From NCBI RefSeq assembly GCF_964204645.1, contig NW_027437450.1, forward strand, positions 1-64,000: 64,000 bases of DNA, in the 5' to 3' direction. The position numbers and the translations under genes were made by a program. The stretch is from Tubulanus polymorphus. Taxonomy: Eukaryota > Nemertea > Palaeonemertea > Tubulaniformes > Tubulanidae. Below the pieces are notes generated by a model. It was not told the DNA's origin. It saw nothing but the letters and a program-made list of their open reading frames with translations, and ran no database searches. How positions within the stretch are numbered: position 1 is the stretch's first letter; the number at the start of each line of letters is the position of its first letter. Below, in pieces: positions 48,230 through 61,807 of the stretch.

Positions 48230-49124
48230 TGTTTTTTTTTGGTGCAAATCTAAGGAATTCGCAACAGGTTTTGTCGTATATTTTGACTATGAATTATTTC
48301 ATTTTGTACTCTGACAGTTGTTTGGAATGGTTGGGATGAAATGTGTCATCGAAGGTTGTTTGTGGCCGAAAGTATAGGGCCCCGCTTCGGCTGCTGGTAT
48401 ACCCCATATCAATAGCAAATTTGCTGGGAATTTTTTGGGAACGAAATAATCCTTTCGTTCGAATAGTTAAACAGAGCCGAAACGATTTTCAATAATCTTC
48501 ATCATTTTTTTTAACGTAATAGTGTTTGAAACTCCTCAAAAACATTTGTAATTCTAACTTACCCTCTGGTATCTCCCTCTCTGGTCTCTGATCAAATACC
48601 TTCGATATAACACGGAAACAATCAAACAATGATTTCGATGAAATTCTTCTGAAAGATCTTAACAGCGTTATCTGCGTTAATGCAGAAAATCGACGGTCGA
48701 CTGTCCACTCACACGCGCTTTATGCCGAGCTCAACCGGTGGCCACGCGCGTATCTATGAAGATATTTTTACGAATGCAGAATCAAGAAAAATCCTCAGAT
48801 AAAACTATATCTTCAGTGAACAATTCTACATGATATCTCAAAAGATGTAATAGTTACAACCAATGACACAAAATTACCAAATTTTTGAGGCGCCTTCCTA
48901 AAAGTGACGTATTATTTTCGAATTGTAACTGTGTTCGATTGTTGCAGCCGAGAAAAATGAAATAACCTTTCTAACGATGTGTAACTTACTTTTTATATGC
49001 AAAAGGGGTGCGTGTGACAATAAATCGCGCTAAAGGTTTTAGTGTACAAACAGTTAAAATCTGTCTAACAATGCGGCACATGGAAAAAAAAACATCGAAC
49101 TTTCTAATAATGCCCTGTTTGTGG
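48230..49124. other. Spacer between B4 and intact GPCR; no gene seen
   Basis: Begins with the shared 3' flank ('cgtatattttgactat') and then single-copy text. No supported ORF. Confidence 0.4.
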
Positions 49125-50081
49125 TTATTTGACTGGATTTCTACAGCGGATTTTCATACAGAAATATTCACGAATTTCTCGTCCCAGTAAAAGATATATG
49201 TAGAAATTGACCACGAAGTTGCCGACTAAAAACTGCATGAATATGTCGTGTAGGAAATCTCTCTGTTTCGGCGAAATTGGTAACAGCGAAATAACTGCTG
49301 ACGGGAGTAAAAATATCCCAAACGCGAGTGAAACTGTTACGAGCATTATTGTCGTACGTTTCGATCTCGTAGTTTTCTGATCGGACGAAACCATTTTTGA
49401 ACCTCTGAATAACTGAACTGTTGTAACCGAATTTGATGTTAGAATGAAAGATAACGGTACGATATGAATGTGAACGACTGTTACGGTGAAAACGATCATT
49501 TGGTCAGAAAGTTCGTAGTAACATCCACTAAAATAAAACTGGTTGGAAACGTACATCGACAAAATAGGCGTGAGGTACAGGACCAGTACATTCACTGCGA
49601 TAATTATGAATATAACAAATCTAGCGAACTTAGGTGTACATATCAAACGAGATGTGAACGGGAAGAGCACAACTGCCGCGCGTTCAAGAGTTATCGCTAC
49701 TATTAACCACGCGCTATTGCAGGCCGCGAGCGCCATTACAAATTCATAGATTTGACAACCGATCACCGAGTTAATCACGAATATTGGGCCGGTGTTTAGA
49801 CGCAATAGAACAAACTGTAAAACAGGCATCAGCGTTAGGCATTTACAGTATACGAAATCACTGGCAGACAAAACGATCAGATAGTTAGCGTAAGATAAAC
49901 CGCGGAATCGGCGACTTATCATTATCAGGAAAGTAGCCGAATTTCCGAACGCTCCGAACAGGAACACGACGGGTAGAACGACCAGTGACACGGTACGGTA
50001 GCCTCCAGATCTGTTCGCGATGGACATTAGAACGATGTGACTGTTATAAGTTCGGCCGATTTGCGTATGAGTAGAATTCAT
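49125..50081 (-). CDS. Orphan class A GPCR (FMRFamide-receptor-like), intact parent of four remnants
   Basis: A single-exon 318-residue receptor. N-terminal NST and NRS glycosylation sites; TM1 with GN (46-47); TM2 with D75; C109 at the top of TM3 and a second-loop GC that can pair with it. ERA (133-135) stands in place of DRY. TM5, a basic third loop (KTTRSKRTT), TM6, and TM7 with NFYIY follow, then a short basic tail. The start is the first ATG, followed upstream by a stop-rich minisatellite. Its 3' half matches the truncated copies at 21, 17,500, 37,573 and 57,093. The TM1-TM3 half is unique in the window, so this is the only complete member. The receptor type is orphan or neuropeptide-like; ligand unknown. 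Confidence 0.88.
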   Translation of the reverse strand: MNSTHTQIGRTYNSHIVLMSIANRSGGYRTVSLVVLPVVFLFGAFGNSATFLIMISRRFRGLSYANYLIVLSASDFVYCKCLTLMPVLQFVLLRLNTGPIFVINSVIGCQIYEFVMALAACNSAWLIVAITLERAAVVLFPFTSRLICTPKFARFVIFIIIAVNVLVLYLTPILSMYVSNQFYFSGCYYELSDQMIVFTVTVVHIHIVPLSFILTSNSVTTVQLFRGSKMVSSDQKTTRSKRTTIMLVTVSLAFGIFLLPSAVISLLPISPKQRDFLHDIFMQFLVGNFVVNFYIYLLLGREIREYFCMKIRCRNPVK

Positions 50082-50097
50082 GATTAATGCGGATCAA

Positions 50098-50345
50098 ATG
50101 AGAGTATCCTGACTATGTGTGAGAGTGCACTGACTGTCTGAAAATGTACTGACTGTCTGAGTGTGCACCGACTGTCTGAGAGTGTACCGACTGTCTGAGA
50201 GTGTACTGACTGTCTGAGTGTGTACTGGCTGTCTGAGAATGTACTGGCGGTCGAATAGTATACTGCTAAGTTCAGGAGAGTCAACTGACTGTCTGAGAGT
50301 GTACCGACTGTCTGTGGACTCTCTGGAGAGTGCATTGACTGTCTT
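50098..50345. repeat. Minisatellite directly upstream of the intact GPCR
   Basis: Imperfect units of about 19-21 bp with core 'gtactgactgtctgagagt', roughly a dozen copies. Because the gene is on the minus strand, the array lies in its 5' flank or 5' UTR, 17 bp from the start codon. Confidence 0.88.
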
Positions 50346-52700
50346 TAGATAGCTGATGTCTGTGTCACTGAAACTGACGTCTCGTGTATTGGACAATTAA
50401 TCTAACTTAAGTATAAAGAAATCATTAAGTCTTTATCACAGCTACGATTCATTTCCTAAGATCTATTGTTAACAGCGAGTAGAGAATCAATTCTCAGAAA
50501 TCTAACACAATTTACAGCAGTTTTGTGAATGTTTATTATATTTTGCAGAATATAAATGTAAATATAAATTGAATATGAATATTCGTTGTACGAGAATTCA
50601 TTGTAAATGGTGAAATAACTTTGAAAATATCTGGATAGGTTGGAAAATGTATAAACCAGCTCTTTGCAGGGAAATACACGTCAAAAAAGCATCAGAGTTC
50701 ATTATATCTAACCACATATGCTACGAGGCAGTGTTTCTGTGGTGGCGCGTTCACGCGACGTCATTTAGACCGGATTGAATTTGGTCCGGTCCAATTTAGA
50801 CCGGGCCAAGCAATCACACGGGCAAAAAGTACCCAAAACAGTACGGTGGCTAGCATCTGTAAACTGGTTTATTAAAAAATCGAACGTATACCACGATTCC
50901 AAATAGTACTACGAGAAAAACGATGTGTTCTCCAGAACCGATAGGTCATAATGCGGATTAATGGCCACAAGGACCTTTGGCTAGACATATACCAGACTGA
51001 CCTAATCTAGATAACCGTTTAAATTGGTTTGAGGTTGTTTGGAGGACACACCACGGTCATTTGATGGGCTGTTGAGTCTTTGGCCGTGAATAACCGTTGG
51101 AAGGTTTTTTTTAGCGTAGTTTAAATTATAATTAATTATAAGAAGCATTCGATTCTAACTTCAATATTCTGACGAATATATTCCACATGAATGAATCGGA
51201 GAGACCTTAGAAAGTTTGAATGTAGCAGAATTCACATCTGTAGGTATAAAGTCCGTAGTCCTACTTACGTTGATACGAAAAAAAAAACGATAAAACAATG
51301 ACTCGCTGGAGCATATACAACGGGTCGAACCTTTCGAGTGCCAAGCCAAACTGTGTAGTTTCAGCTGGAGGGTACTGAGAGTGCTCTCCCAGTAATTTAC
51401 GTCTGTTGACATATTGGGTCGGAAACAGATGAAATTCTTTTTTTTTCATCAAATCGCCTTTCCCCAGAAAACTTTTCCGCCCTTTCCTGCAATTTGACCT
51501 CATCGCACCAATGAGTTTTTAAGATTTCGATTGGTCTTTACCCGATTCCGGAAATCTCTTCTGACGCGTTTGATTTGACTAGACTATAACATCTCAATCC
51601 GGAATGGTAGAATCTGTAAACCTGACCTCGTCGACCGGTGGAGCGTTTGTCAGGTTTCGGTTGGTCTTTACCGATTCCAGAATGTAATCTTGATATATGC
51701 GGGCCGGTAGAGAATTTGTAATCCGCGAATTACTAGGCCCCTATTTGTAAAACGAATACGTTCGATCAAAACCTGCTTTTATGGGTGAATAATACAATAC
51801 AGTGAATAATACACTATCTAATGCTTGATGTGGTTATATGATTAGGATAATCCAATTAGCCAGAATGTTTAGTTTAATTGCTGTCAATGTCAATTCATAC
51901 TTTCAACAAGGACAACAACTCACCGTTTAATTCAGTTAAAACGGTTAAGTAAGGGTTATATGATAATAATGCATGATAATAAAAATGATATTGTATAATG
52001 AATTTCTTTCCTAGGTAGTACAAAACAAAAATACAGTCATTGTTATTACATAAAAGAAAACGAAAAAGAAATATAGCTGCAAAGCAGCGATTATGGGTTT
52101 TCGGCAGAAAAGCACGAGATGCATTTGAACCGATGATTAGAAATTGAAAAAAAAATAAATTGGCGGGCATTCGAACATGACACAACTGAAGAAAATGTAA
52201 AGATTCAGCAATCCTCGAAGCAACCCTCTTCTTGCGTATCATCGGGTAGAATGGATGTTCCATCACCGTAGGTATGCGGGAGTACAGGATACCTGAAGGG
52301 ACATGCTGATTGCTAGTTGTCGATGCGAGTTGCGGTACTAGATTTCCGCCGGTGTTTGTCGTCTGACAAATAGTAATTTTAGGTTTGGAATATGATGGAC
52401 AGTACATACACAAGAATCTGTTCAGTTCAGAATGACTGTTATAATTCTACCAGGATACAACATTTAGAAACAGTTAGTTGTCGAATCTGATAGATGAATT
52501 TCATGTACGAAAAATGCGGAAAATGAATGATAATAATAATAATCAACAGAATTACAAAAACTAATTACTTCGATACTGAAAAAGCGTAGGAAAGAAAACA
52601 GGACAAAATGAGATCCCGAGGGGTATATTTTAAGAAAAAGCCAATGCCCTGGTGGAATGAGAATTGGACAGGAAAAACAATTTTGGGATTGAAATTGATA
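50346..52700. other. Single-copy region with no recognised gene
   Basis: Minus-strand frames at 51,161-51,503 and a 172-codon frame at 51,895-52,413 are open but show no domain, signal peptide or motif that I recognise. The latter is hydrophobic in its second half. They may be chance. The region includes a short run of repeated 'agaccgg' strings near 50,768-50,815. Confidence 0.35.
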
Positions 52701-52704
52701 GCAT

Positions 52705-53000
52705 TTCACTTAAACCGCATAAACATCGCCAAAAAGACACGAACCAAGATGATGTGAACGTAGAGAGGGGGTATGACGATATGAATTTCAATTTTGTAAT
52801 ATGTTTTTATAGAATATTGATTTCGACACCAAAATCGCTGACGTTGCAGAATAAAAGATAGAATATATTTTTTTGCACTGAACTCACTGAAAAATACACG
52901 AATGAAGATTAGTCGAATGTTGAAAGGGGGTATGACGATAGGGATTTCAATTTTGTAACATATTTCTATAGAACATTGATTTCGACATCAAAATCGTTGA
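52705..53000. repeat. Local tandem duplication upstream of A4
   Basis: Two adjacent copies of the roughly 155-bp 'gacacgaa...gggggtatgacgata...ttgacgttgca' segment, at about 52,715-52,855 and 52,893-53,010. Other A genes have only one. Confidence 0.75.
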
Positions 53001-53222
53001 CGTTGCACAATATATGAAATAGCATATATTTTTGCAGCGAACTTCGATATTTTATCAACTGCTCTGCTTGGGATTCGAATTCTCGTAATTAACAATGGTA
53101 AAAACTCTTTGAAGCTATATTTGGTTACCGGTCGACTAGGTCTTTGACGAAATAACGTTATTATATTTGCACCCAAACAGTCTGTTAAAATACGCAACGT
53201 TATTTACAGACGGCCTATTTTG

Positions 53223-53296
53223 TATATAACCACAAGCATCAGATGCGCAGACGACATCGAACACACAGCGACGTGAACAGTCATCAAACCGTAAGT
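53223..53296 (+). promoter_or_regulatory. TATA box and non-coding first exon of peptide gene A4
   Basis: TATATAA at 53223-53229, leader with one change (catcagatgcgcag), donor gtaagt at 53291-53296. Confidence 0.63.
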
Positions 53297-55128
53297 AATG
53301 TATTCGGGGGGAAAAGTTTGCAGACAATTGTTCAAGCGAATGATTTGGTTGGATTCGTTTCTTTCGGTGACTTCGTGTTTCCAATGAAGACCACAACAAT
53401 ATTCCAACACGATAACCGTTTTTGCGCATATTAGGGCTTTTCTAGAACCTGGGCACTGTTTTGGGTTCGTCACAAAGAACAATTGTGAATGAGTTAGGGA
53501 GCATCTCAGCATTTCGATCGTTTTTTCAAGTACTCGTCAAAGGGGACGGGGGAGGGGGTTAAGGCCAACCCCGGTATGATCACGACTACCGATCGTAACT
53601 ATGGGATTCGAACATTAACATTCGAACATCAAAAAAGACGTTTGTTTGAGAAAACATGCACCCGTTACGGGAAATTTGTTCATAAAATCTCTTAGAGTTT
53701 AGGTTTTGACAATTTTTTTTCCATAATTTTTCTATTCAATTTTCAATAAAAGTTGTGATCAAAATACATTCCTGACAACTTATCAGTGTCTAATCAATGG
53801 GTCGGTCGAGGGGTAAAACAAAAGTAATAAATTATTTTAATTGACACAACTATTGAAATTTTGAGACGCTGCCTTGTCGATTGGTTCGCGCGCGATGGAC
53901 GGGGTCACTGGAGACTGGGATTGGCTACGAATTTCGTGACTCTGATATTCACGGATCCAGCCCTTTTGTGTGCGAAAATTGTATTTAATTACTGGGTCGA
54001 TCGGTGACGTCTAATTCATTAACTGTTATAAGGGTAAATATCATTATGGAGAAAAGTGGGGCCGTATTAAGGAAGTACCGAGCTTCTTTTTTTGGGGGGG
54101 GGGGGGGGTGGTGGGGTTCAGTTTCAAAAAGTGTGGTTTTTCACCACGAATAAATGTCACTTTCCTATTGAAGAACCAAGGAGAGGTCTTTGATATGATT
54201 TTTTGGGTACTCGAATAAATCATTTGACAATGGATTGATTTTCATTTTCCAAAATAAAACATGAAAATTGTATCCACTCGACGAAAAAGATCTTGACCCG
54301 AATTTTTTTACACTGACTTTTTGAAGGGGACTTTTGAAGGGGAATTTTAGGGGGGTCGTTCGCTACCCCTGTACCCCTCGGTACGGGCCCGATACACGAA
54401 ACACCCGTGTTACGAGTACTTCGGGAAAACGGTATTTTCTATACGTGTGAACCATCCTCGTTTGCCAGGGTTTGATTGCCTACCGGCTAATGGATCATTC
54501 TCTATGGCTTAAGCCAATGATATGCGTTGGTTTTCAACGGTAGATTCGGTACGCATCCATAATTGGCTAGTATATGGACTGGTGGCCGCTAAGCGGCAAC
54601 CTGTCCGTCCAAGAAACTTGGGCAATCTAATAAGCAATGCGTGTGAACTACGTGCAGGCGATAGGCTTAGCGGGCGCTTCGAGTGTTTCTGGCTAGCAAG
54701 AGCGCACTTTTAATGACAATAACGGTTAATGCATATCCCAGTTACATTTTGGTTATTAATAAATGCCAAAACATTGGTACCTGCAGCGAGTGAGGTTGAC
54801 ATCTACTTCGCCCATTTCACTTTTTTTATGTGACAATCGATTGATTGATCCGACCGACGAATTTCAGTGGTTTAAGACATCGGAAAACTTATGAAATATC
54901 CAAACGTCTTATTTTACAATATTTCGTACTATAATTCGTGAACAAAACATTATTATCCTTGTAAAATATCGAAATCACCTTTGCGGCCGGTCACATGCGT
55001 ATTCATCATAAGAATCGGTCCTTAAACAGGGTGAATGCAGGTTGCCGTAGAATTCGCCAGGTATTTTCTTTATGATTCATATAGGTGTCATTTGATTCAC
55101 TAGAAAGTTACTGAACGCTATCACCACG

Positions 55129-56040
55129 ATGAAGACGATCATTGCATTATTATGTAAGAATCCGTTATAATATTGTAATTCCATGAGTAACTCACGACTT
55201 TTGCACGATATACAATGGATGGATTTTCCCTAATTTTATGTATGTTTTTCAAGTCGTAGCGGTTGTTGGTGTCGCATTTGCGCGTTACACGGCCGAACAG
55301 TACCAAACAATGTGTAGTCAACATTGCGATGGAGAATCGGGAATGGCGGACCCGACTGAGAGAGCAAGGCTTTTACCAATTTGTAAAAGGTAAGTTAAAT
55401 TTTCTAGTCATCAGTAAAATATTCTTGCCGTATAAACGCTCAGCGTGTTCATCCTACGAGAACAACATACCCTCGCTTGCCAGGGTTTGGTTGCCGCCCG
55501 CTGAATTTCAAGCAAACCTTTCATTCGTCGATTCGGGCATGGTTTGTGTTGGTATGAGATTCGGCGGGCGGCAACCAAACCCTGGCAAGCGAGGGTATGT
55601 TGTGTATAGATCCACTAGCAAAATAATGTCCAGATATCGTTTGGAATCTCGTCCAGGTTCACAAAATTACGTCACTGAAAAACAATTGTTTGTGCCTAGT
55701 TCTGCCGCTAGGTGGCGAATGGGGCCATTCAAGTTTCATCGAGATCCACACACCATAAACGAAGCTAAGCATCCGAAGGACAGACACAGACGACGAACGA
55801 TACCGAGAACCAATAACGCGTCTTTTGATATCTAGCTCTAGCTTAAACCTATATTTGGGGGGAGGGACACAAGCTGTAGAGGATGTTTGAATGATAGAGA
55901 TAACTAATCTTTGCATTTTCATTTTCAGACGTTGTGAGATTACCGCAATGTGTTTAAGATCAAAGTGCGGCGGATCGATTCAATCTGTGGAGAATATGTG
56001 TTTTGTGAACTGCCAGCGTGCTGCTGCGCAAGCTTGTTAA
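55129..56040 (+). CDS. Secreted cysteine-rich helical-hairpin-like peptide, gene A4 (diverged)
   Basis: Coding exons 55129-55153, 55254-55389 and 55929-56040. The product is 90 residues and starts MKTIIALLF. Exon 2 has one codon fewer, so the first hairpin loop is X18 rather than X19. That loop is the most changed part (DGESGMADPTE, LLPIC). The second CX3C reads CKRRC. All nine cysteines remain, but the protein ends at the ninth: a TAA takes the place of the MTS tail of the other A proteins. AATAAA at 56052-56057. Intron 3 holds the complete MITE. Apparently functional and the most diverged A gene. Confidence 0.83.
55462..55603. mobile_element. Complete 142-bp MITE in A4 intron 3
   Basis: Terminal inverted repeats of 45 bp with one mismatch (55462-55506 and 55559-55603), beginning acaacataccctcgcttgcc. 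The spacer is about 52 bp. No coding capacity. In the other A genes only the right end is present at this site. Confidence 0.92.
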
Positions 56041-56057
56041 ATGGCTTCGTGAATAAA

Positions 56058-57092
56058 CGTATTCTGCAAATCTAACACAATTGACAGCCTGTTTCTCGTA
56101 TATTTTGACTAGGGATGAATTTATGTTTTGTACTCCAACAGTAATTCGGAATGTTAGGAATGAATTGTTTCATCTGCCCGAAGTTGAGGGCTCCGCTGGG
56201 TCCGCATGGTTGGATTTTCTTTCACCAATATCAAACACGCTGATATACTTACCTTTAACTCCGGGTTAAAAGGTAAAAAACAAAACATAACAACATAACC
56301 TTGTACTTACGTTTTAAGTTTGACAATTGCATACGATCAATGATAGGTTTACCTATACCTAAAGGAATTCTCAACTCAACAGTTGTTATTTTGTGTAGTT
56401 GTTATTAGTGGAAAAGTGTTTCTTTTTTTACAAACTGATAGAATATGGTTCTTGGTCGCTCCAAACAATTTTCAGCTTCATTCCAAAGTATCGTACTGGT
56501 TTACTGATTTACAAGTGCGACTGAGCCAGAATTGTTCGCAATGAAGATACTCTAATTTACACTTGTCGCTGATTTGACTAGGATGACACAACTTCACGCC
56601 AGACATGACACAAAAATAACATTGTTAAAATACTCAAAGGGTTTTTCTAAATATTTTTGGCATGCTTCCGGAAAGAAATCCCCCGGAAATCCGATCCCCG
56701 ACCAGAAATATTCCCGAAATAAATCCGACGGAAATTTCCGGCACGATTCCGGAGAATCTTCTGTAAGTTACTGACTTTCTGTTCTGCGTAATTTCTGGAC
56801 ATGAATGACACGAAGAAACCGAGCCTTTACTTGGGAATTGGTCTGAAATGCTCGACGGTCTGACAACGTCAATATTGTACGCCCCCTGGTGAACAGGTAT
56901 GTAATCAATGAGCTAAACTCGCCAGAAACATATTGCTTTGAGATGGAATATGCTTATAGAATACGCATTTTTTTCCAAAATCAGAAACACATTTCGAAAT
57001 CTACCTTCGTAATCAAACCAACACCAAAATACGGAAACTTCCCTATTGGGAAAAAGAAATATCGGACGCATTTAAATTGCCCTGCGTGATGG
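56058..57092. other. Spacer after A4; no gene
   Basis: Contains A 3' flank and the start of a B-type upstream region, but the B gene itself is absent: text passes from 'ttgttaaaatactcaaagg' (near 56,640) to single-copy sequence and then to the GCCCCCTGGTG-type repeat at about 56,882 and the GPCR remnant. Confidence 0.45.
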
Positions 57093-57624
57093 TTATTTAA
57101 CTGGATTTCTACAGCGGATTTTCATACAGAAATATTCACGAATTTCTCGTCCCAGTAAAAGATATATGTAGAAATTGACCGCGAAGTTGCCGACTAAAAA
57201 CTGCATGAATATGTCGTGTAGGAAATCTCTCTGTTTCGGCGAAATTTGTAACAGCGAAATAACTGCTGATGGAAGTAACAATATCGCAAACGCGAGCGAA
57301 ACTGTTATCAGCATTATTGTCGTACGTTTTGATATTGTAGTTTCCTGATCGGACGAAACCATTTTTGAACCTCTGAATAACTGAACTGTTGTAACCGAAA
57401 TTGATGTTAGAATGAAAGATAACGGTACGATATGAATGTGAACGACAGTTACAGTGAAAACGATCATTTATTAGTTGAGTTCGTAGATCCGATGAACCTG
57501 TCGGAAACGTACATCGACAAAATAGGCGTGAGGTATAGGGCCATCAGTATATTCACTGCAATAATTACGAATATAATAAATCTAGCGAATCTAAGGTGTA
57601 AATATCAAACGAGATGTGAACGGC
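57093..57624 (-). pseudogene. 5'-truncated class A GPCR remnant (copy 4)
   Basis: From 57,467 down to 57,093 there is one open frame covering TM5, third loop, TM6 and TM7 (NFYIY). Unlike copies 2 and 3 it has no shift in the third loop. Upstream to about 57,624 the TM4 part is frameshifted, and homology ends at the shared breakpoint. It is closest to copy 1 at 21-555. Confidence 0.85.
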
Positions 57625-59935
57625 AAGATATGATCTCTTCCCAAAATATACCCCTCACGAATTCCATTGAATAATAGTTAACCATTCAAGCTGCAGGTCC
57701 AAAAATGACGCATTTCGGTCTCAGAATGGTCATTATCCGATTTTTCTTATGATACTATGGGTCTTTAGGCGATACATATAATAATAATACTATTAATAGT
57801 AATAATAATTTATTCAGCATAAAATCCATTTTAAATATGCTCATTGGCTTTACATCATATATAAAAAGAGAACATAGAAACAGAGAAAACTAAAACGAAT
57901 TTAGTTAAAAAGCTTTCGATGAACAAATGGGTTTTGAATTAAGATTTAACATCGATTGAAGGACTAGATTCAATTGGCCTTGATGGCCGTTTACAGAGAC
58001 ATTGTAGCAATCACAACTGAAAAAAATACCGATATACAACTTAAGTTAAAACTATGGCCATTTATAGAATTATGTTACTAATTAGTAGTCATTGCGGAGC
58101 GTTTGGTTTTGGAACAATAATGAGGGGTGGTATAGGTAAGTCATGATTTACCACATGTTACTTCCGTGTTGATGAAAATCTCGCGAGAATGGCGAAACAT
58201 TGAAACCTGGCTTATCATACATATTTCTTGTACATATTCACAATTTATCCGCTATAAAGGCTCGATAAACAATTGCATGTTTACGATCAGTATGATTAGC
58301 GCTGGCGGCGATGGTTGTCCGAAACGCGATTTCACGAGAGAGTTACCGCCATCTTGTTTGCACTGCGCATGCTCCTCCCCATTCTGTTTGTAAACACAGT
58401 CCACACATGAGCACTACACTCGCTGCGTGAGCGTATCACTCTCAAAACAAAACAAATAGCACCAGAACCCGCCAACCTGGGAACCTTTTCTACGATTTTA
58501 CATCTACACGATTAAATCTATTTCTGACAGCGTTTTTGCATTTCTTATTCGTTTATCTAGTGTTTCAACATCAGCATACCGGACGACCTCCAGGTTAAGA
58601 TGGATCTTTGAACAAATGAACAATTTTGAAATAGTGATTTTTTCCCACGTATGTTATTCATTTATTTCAACTCAAAAACCTTTGTAGAATTTAATTAAAG
58701 AAATAGTCGTAAATCCTTCGAATGATCGCACGTGCGATCGCGGCCGCCCCGCTCGTGCTTGAAATGGAAAATTAGTATCTCGCACGATGATGAGTGATCG
58801 AAAATAAAAGATGAAATCTAAATCATTCGATGCTTTCAGAGAAATGCATTGGAAAATGTGGTTTGGAAATAAACTGAATGTGTTATTACCTCATTTCACA
58901 TGTTGCCTCCCTCCTGGACGTATTAACTACGCTAAACTATGATCGTTGTGACCTTTGTGCTGGCCACAAATGCACACACATCACACTACACTACCCATTC
59001 GACACCCAACTACCCACAGCTTTGATATAACCATCCTATTATCTAGTGTGTTTCTCCCTGAGCTCAATTGAACTAGGTATAACAGAGTACTGAGGCAGAG
59101 TACACATCTACATATGAACCATTGAGGAAACTTGATCGTTGCAACTTCGAAATTTCCCTTGAAAACTTATAAATGTATGAAAAGTCCAGATTTCTGGGAG
59201 CAACGTGGCCAACAGAAATGCATCGTCAAGTTCGCGTCGATTTAACGTGACATTTAACATACTATATTCGAAGAATGTATTGATTCGTGTTATCGCATTT
59301 ATGATATCATATTACGGCTATTATTTCGTTGACAATTTAAGGAAATTTATCGCAGATCAACTGTATCAACTGGTCCTATATATAAACTGAATATCAAGAC
59401 AATCCACCAAAGCGTCTACAAAACTTCCCAAATTGACTGGATTCCGTCTACAGATGAACGAACAGTAACGAAAAGTGAACGCAATTTCCCGCTTGGACTT
59501 AAGTCCCTAATGGACTAAAAAGCGATGTATTTAATTTTGAACTCCTTCCACCCTCTTCGCTCGCATCTCCCCTTTAAACAACATAAAGATCGCCAAAAAC
59601 ACACGAATGAAGATTAGTCGAATGTTGAAAGAAGGTATGACGATAGGGATTTCAATTTTGTAACATATTTCTATAGAACATTGATTTCAACATCAAAATC
59701 GTTGACGTTGCACAATATGAAATAGCATATTATATTCTTGCACCGATTTTCGATATTTCATCACCTGCTCTGCTTGGGATTCGAATTCTCGGAATTAACA
59801 ATGGTAAAAACTCTCGGAAGCTATATTTGATTACCGGGTCTCGGTCGACTAGGTCTTTGATGAAATAACGTTATTATATTTGCACCCAAACAGTCTGTTA
59901 AAATACGCAACGTTATTTACAGACGGTTTATTTTG

Positions 59936-60009
59936 TATATAACCACAAGCATCAGAGGCGCAGACGACATCGAACACACAGCGACGTGAACAGTCATCAA
60001 ACCGTAAGT
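59936..60009 (+). promoter_or_regulatory. TATA box and non-coding first exon of peptide gene A5
   Basis: TATATAA at 59936-59942, conserved leader, donor gtaagt at 60004-60009. Confidence 0.65.
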
Positions 60010-61807
60010 AATGTATTCGGGAGAAAAAGTTTGCAGAGAATTGTTCAAGCGAATGATTTTGTTTGATTCATTTCTTTCGGGGATTTCGTGTGTCCAATGA
60101 AGACCACAACAATATTCCAAGATCATAACCGTTCTTTTTGCACATATTAAAGCTTTTCTAGAATCTGGGCACTGTTGGGCTCGTCACAAAAATAATTGTG
60201 AATGATTTAGAGAGCATTTCAACATTTCGATAGTTCTTTTTTAAATTAGAATAACTCGCGGAGGGGGTTAGGATCGGGGGGGGGGGGGGGTGGGGTTAAG
60301 GTTTACCGCGTTATGATCACGACTACCGAATATCGATCATTACTATATGTTTTGAGTATTAATCAAAAAGCTGCTTGTTCGGAAAAACATGCACTCTTTG
60401 TAAGCTCTTTGTTCACTTTGTAAAACATGCACTCATTACGAGAAATTTGTAGAGGCGTTTTTGTTTATTAAGTCTGATGAGTTTAAAAGCTTTTAACAGA
60501 TTTCTTTCATGATTTTTCAATTAATAGTTGTGATCAAGATACATTCGTCAGAGCTTCTCTTTGAATGTGGTCTTGGGCATGTGTCCGATCAAAGTGGGTT
60601 GGGGGTAAAAATAATAAGACAGTTATTCTAATTGATACGTCAAATATTGAAATCTTGAGAGACTGCCATAGTCGATTGGGTTGGTGCGCGAGCTTAGACG
60701 GGGGGGGGGGGGGGTCACTGGAGACTGGGATTGGCTACGAATGTCGTGGTTGTGATATTCACGGAGCCTCCCCTGTTGCGTGAAATCATCGATATGTGGT
60801 CGGTGAGATCGAATTCAGTAACTGATTTGGGAAAATACCATTATGTAGAAAAAGAAGGACCGTTTTGAGGCCGCGCCGAGCTTTATTGAGGGGGAGTTCT
60901 ATTTCAAGAAAAAAGGCACTTTTTCACCAGGAAAAATAACACTTTCCTTAATACCATAAGCGGGGATCTTGAAACGATTTTCTGAGTACGAATAAATCAT
61001 TTGTGAATGGATTCTTTTCATTTTTTTTTTTCATTTTCCAAAATAAAACGAAAATTGTAAACACATTTTGACGAAAAAGATCTTGACCCGAATTTTTTTT
61101 CACACTGACTTTTGAAGGGCACTATGAAAATTTTAGGGTTCGTTCACTACCACTGAACACCCTCGATACACGGGAAACACCCTTAACACGGTCTCTTCTC
61201 TACGTCTGAACCATCCTCGCTTGCCAGGGTTTGATTGCCTCACGGCTAAGGGGCCACCAGTATTGAATTAACCCAATGATATGCGATGGTTTTCACCGGC
61301 AGATTCCCTACGCATCCCTGATTGGGTACATAGACTGGTGGCCGCTTAGCGGTTCGACGGTTCCTGGCTGGCAAGAGCGCACTTTTAATAACAATAACGA
61401 TTTCACGCGGGGACAATACATATCTCAATTATCTGTCGGTTATTGATAAATGCCAAAACACCGAAGTGGTACCTGCAGCGAGTGAGGGTGACATCTGACG
61501 CCCATTTTATTTTTTTCATATGATAGATTATTCAATGATTCGACTGGCGTGTTTCAGTGGATTTAAGCATCGGAAAACGAATGAAATATCCAAACGTTTG
61601 ATTTTACAATATTTTGTATTTAAGAACATCATTATCATTATTAAGTATCTTAATCGCCTTTGCGGCCGATCACATGTGCGTTCATCATAGGAATCGGGCC
61701 TTAAACAGGGTGAATATAGGTTGCCGTAGAATTCGCCAGTTAATTTCTTAATGATTCATATAGGTATCATTTGATTTAGTGAAAAGTTACTGAACGCTAT
61801 CACCACG

